40,028 bases of DNA from Deinococcus rhizophilus (GTDB lineage: Bacteria > Deinococcota > Deinococci > Deinococcales > Deinococcaceae): assembly GCF_030271215.1 (NCBI RefSeq), contig NZ_JASNGB010000009.1, positions 1 through 40,028 of the forward strand. The letters are read 5' to 3'. The position numbers and the translations under genes are program-made. Shown in pieces: positions 1 through 8,857 of the stretch. The notes below the pieces were generated by a model. The model was not told the DNA's origin and searched no databases. It saw only the letters and a program-made list of their open reading frames with translations. Every line of letters begins with the position of its first letter. Position 1 is the stretch's first letter.

Positions 1-266
<266 letters not shown>

Positions 267-749
267 ATGAAACGCCTTCGCAGCTCCCTCGGTCTGTCTC
301 TTCTCTCCACCGCCGCCGCGGTCACGCCGGTCCAGCCCGCGCAGCCGGTGCTGACGATGCAGCGCGTCACCACCACCACGGTCGCGGGCAAGAGCGTGGA
401 GCGCCTGGAGGTCACCCAGACGACCCGTCCCGGGGATCTTCTGCAGGTCAGCAGCACCCTCAAGCTGACGGGCAAGGAGAAGGGTGCGCGCTTCACCGTG
501 CCCATCCCCGCCAACACCACGTACGTCTCCGGGAGTGCCCGCGCGAGCACGGGCGTCAAGGTCAGCTACGCGCTGGACGCCAAGGGCCCCTTCAGCGCGC
601 GGCCGATGAAGAAAGTCACGGTCCAGGAAGACGGCAAGACCGTCACCCGGGAGGTGGCGGCTCCCCAAAACGAGTACCGGGCCGTCCGCTATGACCTGTC
701 TGGGGTCCAGGGCACCGTCACGGTCGCGCACCGCATTCGCGTCAACTGA
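267..749 (+). CDS. Small secreted DUF11-like protein (160 aa)
   Basis: The ATG at 267 is chosen because an AGGAG at 257-261 sits 5 bases upstream. An upstream in-frame start at 183 lacks such a site and would add residues unlike a signal peptide. The chosen start gives an N-terminus with Lys/Arg followed by a short hydrophobic stretch (residues 4-20), typical of a signal peptide. The mature part is one beta-rich domain with the pattern of a DUF11-type repeat: a PGDLLQV-like strand, then IPANTTYVSGSA, then a closing strand ending in RIRVN at the C-terminus. It is the first gene of the DUF11 operon and ends 8 bases before the next ATG. The probable role is a cell-surface structural or accessory protein; no catalytic motif is visible. 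The signal peptide is weak, so export is an inference. Confidence 0.7.
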   Translation: MKRLRSSLGLSLLSTAAAVTPVQPAQPVLTMQRVTTTTVAGKSVERLEVTQTTRPGDLLQVSSTLKLTGKEKGARFTVPIPANTTYVSGSARASTGVKVSYALDAKGPFSARPMKKVTVQEDGKTVTREVAAPQNEYRAVRYDLSGVQGTVTVAHRIRVN

Positions 750-757
750 GCTTGCGG

Positions 758-2266
758 ATGAAGAAATTCCTGCTCACGGCCCTGCTCTTCACCAGCGGTT
801 CCCTGGCCCTCGCGGTGGGGGCGCCTGCCGGCACCACCATCAGCAACACCGCCACGCTCGACCTGAACGACGGCGTCACCTCCCGCACCCTGACCTCCAA
901 TACCGTCAACGTCAACGTGCAACAGGTGTACAGCGTCACTGTCACGCCGAACGGCACGACCGCCGCTCCTGGACAGACCGTGCCCGTCCAAGCTGGAACC
1001 ACCGGAACCTTGACCTACACGGTGACCAACACCGGCAACGGCCCCGACAGCATCAATCTGGCCGCCCTCACCGCCAACGCCACGGCGCAGGGAAGCAGCA
1101 TCGCCGGGATCTATCTCGACAACCCCACCAGCGGCACGGTGGGCAGCTACGATGCGGGCGACACCCCCGTCACCAGCCTGACCAACGTGCCCGCGGACGG
1201 CACCCGCACCGTTTTCGTGCGCTACACCGTGCCTGCAGGCACGGGTGGGGGCAGCGCCGCCGGCAGCGCGCACCAGCTCAACCTCACGGCCACCTCGGCG
1301 GGCGACGCTGGCAAGACCGACACCGACAACGTCGGGCAGCTGACCGTGGAACGCACCATCGACTTGGCGCTCGCCAGTACCCAGACGAAAACCGTCGCGG
1401 CCGGGGGCAGCGTCAGTTTCACGGACACCCTGACCAACACCGGCAACACCACCCTGACGGCGGCCGAGATCACCACCAGCACCACGGTCGCCACCACCCT
1501 GAAGGGCACCAGCATCGCTGACACGGCCTTCACGACGGCCTACAGCGTGACGGGTCCGGGCGGCACCTTCACGGGCAGCGCGCTCGACCCCCTGATCGAC
1601 AACGCAGTCGGCACCGGCCTGGCCAGTGGGAGCGCCCTGACCATCACCGTGACGGTGACCCCCGCGCTCACTACCCTCGACGCCAGCCAGGTGGCCCTGA
1701 CCTTCAAGGCCTACAGCCCCGTGACGAGCGGCGCCGTCAACAACGCCCCCGACGGCGACCCCCAGGCCACCATCACCAACACCGCCCTGCTGCAGCGGGG
1801 AGTGGCCGAGGTCACCAAGACCGTCGCCAAGTGCACCAGCAGCACGGCCTGCCCTGCCCGCACCGCCGCCGGAACGGCCGACGTCAGCGCCAAACCCGGC
1901 GAGTACGTCGTGTTCTACCTCGGGGCCACCAACAGCGGCAGCGGCACCCTCACCAACGTCCGACTCAGCGACCTTCTGCCCGCCAACTTCATCATCACCC
2001 AGGTCGGAGCGACCACCAGCTTCGGCGGCGTGCTGAAGTTCTCGAAGGACGGCACCACCTGGAGCACCGAGGTCAGCAGTCTCGGCACCTTCACCGGTGG
2101 CTCCGACCGGCTCTACGTCGCCGTGGAGAATGGCGGGAGCAACACGACCATCGATCCCTCCGATACCTTCGCCGCCGGCGGCACCCTGCGTCTCAAGATT
2201 GTCGGCTACGTGCGGGACGGCACCACAACTGGAGGCACCCCTGCCCGGAACGACGACGGCCTGTAA
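758..2266 (+). CDS. Secreted DUF11-repeat surface protein (502 aa)
   Basis: The ATG at 758 gives a clean signal peptide (KK followed by a hydrophobic run and an A-x-A-like end at LALAVGA). An in-frame TTG at 752 is possible but adds only two residues. The mature protein is almost wholly Thr/Ser/Asn/Gly-rich beta-repeat sequence. It starts with a module GAPAGTTISNTATL, continues with VTPNGTTAAPGQTV and LTYTVTNTGNGPD, and ends with a typical DUF11 domain (about residues 360-500: EVTKTVAKC, PGEYVVFYLGATNSGSGTL). A Cys pair lies near residues 360-370. Such repeats occur in bacterial and archaeal envelope proteins and have no enzymatic role. It closely resembles the next gene (2350-3774), so the two look like a tandem duplication. 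It lacks an obvious anchor and probably assembles with neighbouring surface proteins. Confidence 0.8.
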   Translation: MKKFLLTALLFTSGSLALAVGAPAGTTISNTATLDLNDGVTSRTLTSNTVNVNVQQVYSVTVTPNGTTAAPGQTVPVQAGTTGTLTYTVTNTGNGPDSINLAALTANATAQGSSIAGIYLDNPTSGTVGSYDAGDTPVTSLTNVPADGTRTVFVRYTVPAGTGGGSAAGSAHQLNLTATSAGDAGKTDTDNVGQLTVERTIDLALASTQTKTVAAGGSVSFTDTLTNTGNTTLTAAEITTSTTVATTLKGTSIADTAFTTAYSVTGPGGTFTGSALDPLIDNAVGTGLASGSALTITVTVTPALTTLDASQVALTFKAYSPVTSGAVNNAPDGDPQATITNTALLQRGVAEVTKTVAKCTSSTACPARTAAGTADVSAKPGEYVVFYLGATNSGSGTLTNVRLSDLLPANFIITQVGATTSFGGVLKFSKDGTTWSTEVSSLGTFTGGSDRLYVAVENGGSNTTIDPSDTFAAGGTLRLKIVGYVRDGTTTGGTPARNDDGL

Positions 2267-2349
2267 GACGACCGCAATACCCCGCACGCTTTTCTGAGAC
2301 GCCAAGCCCCACGGCCCCTTTGATCTTGCCCTCTCCCCTGGAGTTCACC

Positions 2350-3774
2350 ATGAAGAAGCTGCTTATCACTGCCCTGCTCGCCGCCGCCACCAGCGCCCTC
2401 GCCGCGGGGGCCCCCGCCGGCAGCACCATCAGCAACACCGGTCTGTTCGAGTACACCGACGTGAATGGCCAGACGGCCAGCGAAAGCACCACGCCGGTAA
2501 ACGTCACCGTCAGCCAGGTGTACGACCCGAACGTCAGCCCGAACGGCACGGTGGCTCAACCCGGTCAGACGGTCACGGCCGGGCCGGGGGCCACCGCCAC
2601 CCTGACCTACACGGTGACGAACAACAGCAACGGTACCGACACCCTCAACCTCACGGTGATCGATCCTGTGACCGGCAGCCCGCTGACGGCGACCATCTAC
2701 CTCGATGACGGCGACGGCGTATTTGGCCCCGGCGACACGGTGGTGACCAGCCTGCCGAACCTGGACGCGGACGAGAGCCAGACGGTCTTCGTGCGCTACA
2801 CCGTCCCCTCCAACGCTTCCGGCAACCAGATCACCTACGTCGACCTCGTGGCCACCAGCGCCGGCGACACGGGCCAGAAGGATCAGGGCAACGTCGGAGC
2901 CATCACGGTCAACTCCATCCTGAGCTTCACGCTGGAGGGCGACAACACGATCAACGCCACCCCCAACGCGGCCGTGACGGTGACCCACACCCTGACTAAC
3001 ACCGGCAACACGCCCATCGTGGCCGCCAACCTAGTCGCGACGACGACCCTCAACACGCCCAGCGTCGGGGTGACCTACACCGTCGTGAACAACGGCACCG
3101 GCACTTCCGTCAGCAACACCGATCTGCAAGCGGCGCTGCGCGCGGCGGGTGACCTGGCCGCCGGACAGACCTACACCATCACCGTGACCTACACGCCGGC
3201 CGTGGGCACCACGAACGGCCAGGGCTTCACCAACACCCTGACGGTGTACTCGAACGTGGCCGACTCCTCGACCTACGACAACCGCGTCGAGCAGGGACAG
3301 GCCGTCAGCGACACCGACACCATCACCGTTCAGCGCGGCATCGCCAGCGTCAGCAAGGTGGTCGAGAATTGCAGCACCGACGCCAGCTGCGCGGCCCCGA
3401 CCCTGAACGCGTCCACCGCCAAGCCCGGCGACTACCTGCGCTACACCGTGACGGTGACGAACACCGGCTCGGCCGCGCTCCGCTTCCCCACGCTGCGCGA
3501 CTACGTCCCTGTGAACACCGTGTTCGGCTCGGTGAGCGGCAGCACCACCCAGCCCAGCGCCGACGTGCTGTTCAGCAACACCCGCCTGGCCTGGAACAAC
3601 ATCACTCCCACGGCCCTGGCCACCACCACCAACCCGGCGAATGGCCCCTTCGTGTACGTGGGCCTGGACTCGGACGGCAACGGCACGGTCGATGACAACG
3701 ACCTGCTCCAGCCCAACCAGACCCTGCGCATGGTGCTGATTGTCAAGGTCCGCGACACGGGCACCAGCAACTAA
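2350..3774 (+). CDS. Secreted DUF11-repeat surface protein (474 aa)
   Basis: The start at 2350 is set by GGAG at 2340-2343 and by the signal peptide it creates (MKKLLITALLAAATSALAAGA). The open frame extends upstream to 1831 only because it shadows the preceding gene. The mature N-terminus GAPAGSTISNTG, the SPNGTVAQPGQTV block and the FVRYTVPS block match the corresponding parts of the protein at 758-2266. The residues around IYLDDGDGVFGPGDTVV form a Dx[DN]xDG-like acidic loop that may bind calcium. The C-terminal third is a DUF11 domain beginning near ASVSKVVENC, again with a Cys pair, and includes a second acidic loop (DSDGNGTVDDND) near the end. Role inferred: extracellular structural protein of the surface layer. 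No catalytic motif is visible. Confidence 0.8.
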   Translation: MKKLLITALLAAATSALAAGAPAGSTISNTGLFEYTDVNGQTASESTTPVNVTVSQVYDPNVSPNGTVAQPGQTVTAGPGATATLTYTVTNNSNGTDTLNLTVIDPVTGSPLTATIYLDDGDGVFGPGDTVVTSLPNLDADESQTVFVRYTVPSNASGNQITYVDLVATSAGDTGQKDQGNVGAITVNSILSFTLEGDNTINATPNAAVTVTHTLTNTGNTPIVAANLVATTTLNTPSVGVTYTVVNNGTGTSVSNTDLQAALRAAGDLAAGQTYTITVTYTPAVGTTNGQGFTNTLTVYSNVADSSTYDNRVEQGQAVSDTDTITVQRGIASVSKVVENCSTDASCAAPTLNASTAKPGDYLRYTVTVTNTGSAALRFPTLRDYVPVNTVFGSVSGSTTQPSADVLFSNTRLAWNNITPTALATTTNPANGPFVYVGLDSDGNGTVDDNDLLQPNQTLRMVLIVKVRDTGTSN

Positions 3775-3787
3775 TCCCCCGCTCCCC

Positions 3788-3831
3788 GTGCAGGCAGGGC
3801 TGACCCCATACGGGGAACTCCCTGCCTGCAC
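3788..3831 (+). other. Perfect 12-bp inverted repeat between two surface genes
   Basis: GTGCAGGCAGGG at 3788-3799 is exactly complementary to CCCTGCCTGCAC at 3820-3831, and the loop contains an additional CCCC-ATAC-GGGG hairpin at 3804-3815. It fills the short gap between the stop at 3774 and the start at 3855. No T-run follows, so it does not look like a classical intrinsic terminator. It could be an mRNA-stabilising or processing hairpin, a partial attenuator, or a protein binding site. Confidence 0.6.
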
Positions 3832-3854
3832 CGCTATGAGGAACCCCGACATCC

Positions 3855-5669
3855 ATGACCAGAACCTCCCTGCTGACGTTGCTCCTCCCGCTGCTGCTCG
3901 CGGCCGGAACGCCTCCCGGCGTGGTGATCGAGAACACGGCCACGTATGAGGACGCCGCCGGAAGCGTGCCCAGCAACACCGTGCGCGTCACCGTGCAGGA
4001 GGTGTGTGCGGCCACCCTGACGCCCACCCTGACCGAACGCACGGCCCGCCCGGGCGACCCGGTCACCGCCGCCCACACGCTGACCAACACTGGCAACGCC
4101 CGCCGGACCTTTCCCCTGCAAGCCCGCCTCGACGGCGAGGGCACCGTCAACGTCACCGTGGACGGCAACGGCAACGGGCAGCCGGACGAGGCCCCCGCCC
4201 GCGAGGTCACCCTGGACCCTGACGGGTCGGCGCAGGTCCTGCTGACGGTGGTGCCGCTCAGCAGCGGCCTGGTCACCGGCACGCTCCTGAGCGGCTGTGA
4301 CGGAACGCTCGGCGCGGCGCTGCGGGTGCGGTCGCAGGTGGGGGCGCCGCTGATCACCAAGGCAGTGGAGGGGGACCTCACCGCGGAAGCGGGGGACACC
4401 GTGCGGTACCGCCTGGAGGTGACCAACCCCGAGCGGATCGCCATGTCCGGCGTACAGATCGAGGACGTGCTGAGCGCGGGGCTGACCTACGTGGCGGTCG
4501 AGGGGGGCGCCGAGGGCGTGCTCACCGAGGCGCTGGACGGGGGCCGCACCCGCGTGACCTGGCGCACCGACCTGGCCGCCGGAGAGACGCGGGTCTACAC
4601 GGTCGTGACCACAGTCGCCGCCTCGGTGCCCGACGACACGGAGATCGAGAATACGGCCGTGGCCACCGGGGAGGGGGGCAGCACCCGCAGCACACCACCC
4701 GCGATCATCCGGGTCTTTACCAGCCGCCTGCTCATCACCAAGGCCGCCTCCAGCGGGACGGTCGATGCGGGCGGCCTGATCGGCTACACCGTCACCGTCA
4801 CCAACCCGGCCGACACGACCCTGAGCAGCACCGTCGTGACGGACGTACCGGACCGTCGGCTCACGGTGCTGCTGGACAGTGTCAAGGTCAACGGGCAGGC
4901 CACTCCCGCAACCCTCGCCGGCGGCCGGCTGACTGTCCCGGTCGGTATCCTCGCCCCGAAAGCGGGGGCGACCATCACCTACAACGCCCACGCCCCCCTT
5001 ACCAGCGACGGCACGCCGCTGAACAACGCGGTCAGTGCGGCCGCGCTGGGCAAACAGGGCCGGGTCGTGGCGGTGGTGAACAGCAACGTCGCGACCGCAC
5101 AGGTGACGCTGCGCTCCCGCCTGAGCACCTCGGGCAATGACATCGTGGGCCGGGTCTATGTGGACCGCGACGGCAACGCCCGGTTCGACGCCGGCCGGGA
5201 CACGCCCGTGGCGCGCGCCCGGGTCCTGCTGGCGGGAGGCCGCGAGGCCCTGACCGACGCCTCCGGGCTGTACAGCTTCCGGGACGTGCCCGCCGGCCTG
5301 CACGCGCTGCGCCTCGATCCCCGCAGCGTGCCCTACCGCCTTCCGACCCCTGCCCAGGCCGGGCAAGGTCTGAGCGGTCCGGGCACGGCCCCGGTGCAGG
5401 TGCTCGCGCTCACCGTGCAGGACTTTCCCCTGTTGCCTAATACGCTGACGCTGGCCTGGCAGTGGACGGTCCAGACGGAGCACGCCGACGTGACCGTGGA
5501 ACCCGGGCCTTACCAGACGCTGGTGCGGGTGCGCAACCGCCGCCCTGCCCCGACTTGCCTGACGCTGGGCCCGTTGCTCCCCCTGGTCCAGCTGCCCAGC
5601 GAGGCGGGCCACGAGATGATCCTCCCCGGCACGCCCGACCTTCGTCCCCAGGAGACGCCATGTCCTTAA
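3855..5669 (+). CDS. Secreted DUF11 and SdrD-B-like domain protein (604 aa)
   Basis: The ATG at 3855 has GAGGA at 3838-3842 upstream and encodes a signal peptide (MTRTSLLTLLLPLLLAAG). Domain order: an N-terminal module related to the two preceding proteins (PPGVVIENTATYEDAAG, residues about 20-130); two DUF11 domains (about 165-275, LITKAVEGDLTAEAGDTVRY; and about 290-410, LLITKAASSGTVDAGG); then an SdrD-B/Cna-B-like beta sandwich (about 425-480, VGRVYVDRDGNARFDAG followed by LTDASGLYSFRDVPAG). The DRDGNARFDAG loop is the usual calcium-type signature of SdrD-B domains. It overlaps the barrel gene at 5660 by 10 bases, so the two are probably co-translated and may form one envelope complex. No cell-wall sorting motif is present. 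Confidence 0.85.
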   Translation: MTRTSLLTLLLPLLLAAGTPPGVVIENTATYEDAAGSVPSNTVRVTVQEVCAATLTPTLTERTARPGDPVTAAHTLTNTGNARRTFPLQARLDGEGTVNVTVDGNGNGQPDEAPAREVTLDPDGSAQVLLTVVPLSSGLVTGTLLSGCDGTLGAALRVRSQVGAPLITKAVEGDLTAEAGDTVRYRLEVTNPERIAMSGVQIEDVLSAGLTYVAVEGGAEGVLTEALDGGRTRVTWRTDLAAGETRVYTVVTTVAASVPDDTEIENTAVATGEGGSTRSTPPAIIRVFTSRLLITKAASSGTVDAGGLIGYTVTVTNPADTTLSSTVVTDVPDRRLTVLLDSVKVNGQATPATLAGGRLTVPVGILAPKAGATITYNAHAPLTSDGTPLNNAVSAAALGKQGRVVAVVNSNVATAQVTLRSRLSTSGNDIVGRVYVDRDGNARFDAGRDTPVARARVLLAGGREALTDASGLYSFRDVPAGLHALRLDPRSVPYRLPTPAQAGQGLSGPGTAPVQVLALTVQDFPLLPNTLTLAWQWTVQTEHADVTVEPGPYQTLVRVRNRRPAPTCLTLGPLLPLVQLPSEAGHEMILPGTPDLRPQETPCP

Positions 5670-8600
5670 GCCGTCACGCCCTGCTGCTCGGGGCCCTGCT
5701 GCTCGGCGGGGCCGGGCAAGCCCAGGAAGGCCCGGAAGACCGGGCCCTGCCTGCTCAGGACGCACCTGCCGCCCTTCCCCAAGCCCAGGCCATCACGCTC
5801 ACCTTTACCCTGCCGGACCGGGTGCAGGAGGTCCTGATCCGGGTGCCCACCCCGGTCGTGCCCGGCAGCGTGCAGGTCAATGGGCAGGCCGCAGCCGATC
5901 CCGAGATGGGTGAGGCGGGCAGCCTGTTTCGGCTCTCTCAGCCCGGAATCACCCTGACCCTGCGCTTTAGCGTGGCGGAGGTCGGCGTGGTTCAGGCCCC
6001 GGACGTGGCCGTCCTCTACGAGACAGGGCTCAGTGAGACGCTGGGCGGCACGCTGACGTACACGCCCGGCAAACCCAGTGCCCCAGCAGTTCCGCTGCGC
6101 GAAGGCCTGATTCGCTCGCCCGCTCAGGGCGCGGTGCTGAGTGGCCGCAGCAGCGTGAACGTGCTGACCCGCACGGCCCTGGACGCGGACCTGAGCCTCC
6201 GGGTCAACGGGGTGGCCGTTTCCGAGAGCCAGATCGGCCGCCGGGTGGACGACCCGAATGCCGAAGAAACCACCCGGGAGTTCATCGGGGTGAACTTGAA
6301 ACCCGGCATCAACACCCTGACGGCCGAAAGCGGCGGCGTTACTGACACCCTCACTGTGCAGGTGGCGGGCAGCGCCCAGGGGGCCCGGGCGAAGAACGTC
6401 CGGGCGGTCGCCGACGGGTATACCCCGGTCAAGCTCGCGGTCGAGGTCGTGGACGCCCAGGGACTCCCCACGGTGGTGCCGACCGTCACGGTGGAGAGCG
6501 CCGGAGCCTTGCGGCTCACCACGCCCGATGCAGACCTGGCCCAGTCCGGGCACCAGATCGCCGTGGTGGGTTCGGAGGCCCTCCTGACCTTCGCGCCGCG
6601 AAGCACGCCGGGAAGCACCCAGGTCATCCTCAACGTGAATGCCCACCCGGTCACGCTGCCCCTCACGGTGCTGGCCACCACGCGCCGCACGGTGGTGGGT
6701 GTGGCGTCGGCGACCTTCCAGGTCCCGGACGGCCGGCTCGAGGCCCAGGGAGAAGCGCGCTTTACCGTCGAGGCCCCCATTCAGGGCGGGCAGCTCACGG
6801 TCAATGTCGACTCCAGCGGGGCCCACACCGACATCCCCGCAGACACGCGGTTTCCGTCCCTGGGGGACAGCGGGCAAAGCGGGCGGCCCCTCGAGGCGGA
6901 TGGGGTGTTCGCCGCCCGCTACGACCATCCCCTCTTCACGGCCCTGTATGCACGGAATGCGGCGCAGGACCCGGTCTTTGCCTCTCCCGACAGCGGCGAC
7001 ACCCTGAGGGTCACCACCCAGGGCCAGACGCGCGTGACGGCCTACCTCGCGCCCTTCGCCGGCAACACGCTGGAAGTCGAACTGCCGCTGACCGGCACCC
7101 GAATCGCCCGTCTTCCCCTTTCCCTGGATCCCCTGCGCGTGCGCCTCTTTCTGCGCACCACGCGGCAGGGGGTGAGCACCGAAGAGGAACTGCAGCGCGG
7201 TCAGGACTTCGTGATCGATGACGCAGGCAACGTCACCTTCGCCCGCCCGCTGCCCCCTGCCCCTGGTCCCGACGTGGACGTGCGCCTCCTGGTCCGCGGG
7301 CCCAGTGCGGACCACAGCCTCAACCCAGCCGGCCTGCTCGCGGTGAGCCGGGACGTGAGCTGGGGCGAGGCGCAGGGCACGCTGAGCGCGGGCGTACACG
7401 CCAGCGCCACCGACGTGACCCTGGGAGCGCGGCTGAACGTGGCCGACGGCTCCGGGCCCCTCACGTACCGGGCCGAGGCGGCCGCGGCCGTGACGCCGGG
7501 GGACCGCCTGACCCGGGCCCAGCTGCAAGCAGACGGCGCGGCCCCGGCCTTTGGCGTCACCTGGGCGCTGAGTGCGGCCCACGAGGACGTGGGCTACCAG
7601 GGACAGGGCGGCACCGGGCAAGCCGGGCAGAGCCTCGCGGGCTCAGTGACCCGCAAGGTCACCTCGCAGTTTGGCGTCCGGGCCGACGTCCAGGCGCAGC
7701 GCACTTCCCAGGGCAGCGGGGCGCGCGCGGGCCTCACCGCGGAGTACAGCCCGTCGGCCCGCTGGCAGTTCACGGGCGGCGTCTTCAGCGGCACCGGTAC
7801 CCTGGAGGGCACCGGGATCAATGCCGGTGTGCGCTGGAAAGAGGGGCCCTACAGCGCCCGGCTCGACGCCCAGCAGAACGTCACGACCGGGTCGGGTCTG
7901 TACAGCGCTCAGGTCAGCCGCCTGGTGCCGCTGCCGCAGGGCACGCCTCCCGGCGCCGAGCTCGCGGTCGGGGCCCGCGTCACCGCCGCCGTGCAGGACG
8001 GGGACATCCAGGTGACCAGCGGCGCGGTCCTGAGCGGACGGGCCGGCCCCTACACAGCCACCCTCGAATACGCCCTGCCGAGTGTAGGCGGGGAAGAGGG
8101 GCAGGCGCGCGGCAGCGTACAAGCGACGTTCCCGCTGCGTCCGGGCCTGAATCTGGGCGCCCAGGTCAGTGCTGCTCCGGACGTGCAGCAGGGCAGCGTG
8201 GACCTGCGCCTCAACACCCCGCGGACCGTGGCGACCGCCAGCGTGGATGTGAGCCGCAGCGCGGCCGGGGCCCAGCCGGGCGTGAGTACTGCCGCCCGCT
8301 TCTCCGTGAGCCATGCCCTGCGCCCTGCGCCCACCCCTTTCGGGCTCACGGCCGACGGCCTCAGCGTCCTGACTCCGGGCGGCGCGGGACACCGCTACAG
8401 CGCGGGCCTGACCTACCGGGGCGAAGACGTCCAAGCGGCGGCCTACCTGCGCTACCGCGCCGGCGTGCTGACCGCGCTCCAGACCGGTCAGGAACTCGGC
8501 GCGGAACTGAACCTGACCTACCACACCCCCCAGACCCAGACCCGGGGCCAACTCGCCCTCAAGGCGGTGCCCGGTGACCCACAGAGCCTGACGGCCCAGG

Positions 8601-8857
8601 GGATCCTCGCGGGCCAGTACTGGCTGACCCCCAACCTGGGCGTCGGCGCGGCCTACCGCGGCCTCTATCAGCCGGCCACGCAGGCGGCCGCCCACGCCTT
8701 CGGGATCGAGAGCACCTACCGCATCCTTCCGGAGGCTGGCCTCACCCTGGGCTACAACTTTGGCGGCTTTCCGTCACTGACGGCCGAGCCCACCCGGCCG
8801 GGCGCCTACCTGCGACTGGACTTCGTGTTCGACGACTTCTCGGGGGACCGCAAATGA
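5660..8857 (+). CDS. Large outer-membrane beta-barrel protein (1065 aa)
   Basis: The ATG at 5660 follows GGAG at 5651-5654 and gives a signal peptide (MSLSRHALLLGALLLGGAGQAQ). A longer frame starting at 5462 only shadows the upstream gene. The N-terminal half (about residues 25-560) is soluble beta-domain sequence, including a segment SPAQGAVLSGRSSVNV that resembles bacterial Ig-like or cadherin-like folds. From about residue 570 to the end, alternating hydrophobic strands with Gly/aromatic caps (for example YRAEAAAAV, GVRWKEGPYSARLDAQQNV, YSAGLTYRGEDVQAAAYLRYR) indicate a beta-barrel of many strands, and the C-terminus YLRLDFVFDDFSGDRK resembles an outer-membrane insertion signal. It sits between DUF11 genes, overlapping the upstream gene by 10 bases and the downstream one by 4. 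It could be a porin-like anchor or an export pore for the DUF11 proteins; the family is not recognised with certainty. Confidence 0.75.
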   Translation: MSLSRHALLLGALLLGGAGQAQEGPEDRALPAQDAPAALPQAQAITLTFTLPDRVQEVLIRVPTPVVPGSVQVNGQAAADPEMGEAGSLFRLSQPGITLTLRFSVAEVGVVQAPDVAVLYETGLSETLGGTLTYTPGKPSAPAVPLREGLIRSPAQGAVLSGRSSVNVLTRTALDADLSLRVNGVAVSESQIGRRVDDPNAEETTREFIGVNLKPGINTLTAESGGVTDTLTVQVAGSAQGARAKNVRAVADGYTPVKLAVEVVDAQGLPTVVPTVTVESAGALRLTTPDADLAQSGHQIAVVGSEALLTFAPRSTPGSTQVILNVNAHPVTLPLTVLATTRRTVVGVASATFQVPDGRLEAQGEARFTVEAPIQGGQLTVNVDSSGAHTDIPADTRFPSLGDSGQSGRPLEADGVFAARYDHPLFTALYARNAAQDPVFASPDSGDTLRVTTQGQTRVTAYLAPFAGNTLEVELPLTGTRIARLPLSLDPLRVRLFLRTTRQGVSTEEELQRGQDFVIDDAGNVTFARPLPPAPGPDVDVRLLVRGPSADHSLNPAGLLAVSRDVSWGEAQGTLSAGVHASATDVTLGARLNVADGSGPLTYRAEAAAAVTPGDRLTRAQLQADGAAPAFGVTWALSAAHEDVGYQGQGGTGQAGQSLAGSVTRKVTSQFGVRADVQAQRTSQGSGARAGLTAEYSPSARWQFTGGVFSGTGTLEGTGINAGVRWKEGPYSARLDAQQNVTTGSGLYSAQVSRLVPLPQGTPPGAELAVGARVTAAVQDGDIQVTSGAVLSGRAGPYTATLEYALPSVGGEEGQARGSVQATFPLRPGLNLGAQVSAAPDVQQGSVDLRLNTPRTVATASVDVSRSAAGAQPGVSTAARFSVSHALRPAPTPFGLTADGLSVLTPGGAGHRYSAGLTYRGEDVQAAAYLRYRAGVLTALQTGQELGAELNLTYHTPQTQTRGQLALKAVPGDPQSLTAQGILAGQYWLTPNLGVGAAYRGLYQPATQAAAHAFGIESTYRILPEAGLTLGYNFGGFPSLTAEPTRPGAYLRLDFVFDDFSGDRK

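Noticed and set aside
689..2305. 538-residue minus-strand reading frame opposite the first DUF11 genes
   Set aside because: Gly/Val/Ala/Arg-rich composition typical of an antisense frame in GC-rich DNA, with no start site or domain; the plus strand encodes recognisable secreted proteins.
3834..5765. 643-residue minus-strand reading frame
   Set aside because: Antisense shadow of the DUF11/SdrD-B gene; biased composition rich in Arg, Gly, His and Gln, no motif.
5666..7621. 651-residue minus-strand reading frame
   Set aside because: Antisense shadow of the outer-membrane barrel gene, with no recognisable domain or ribosome site.
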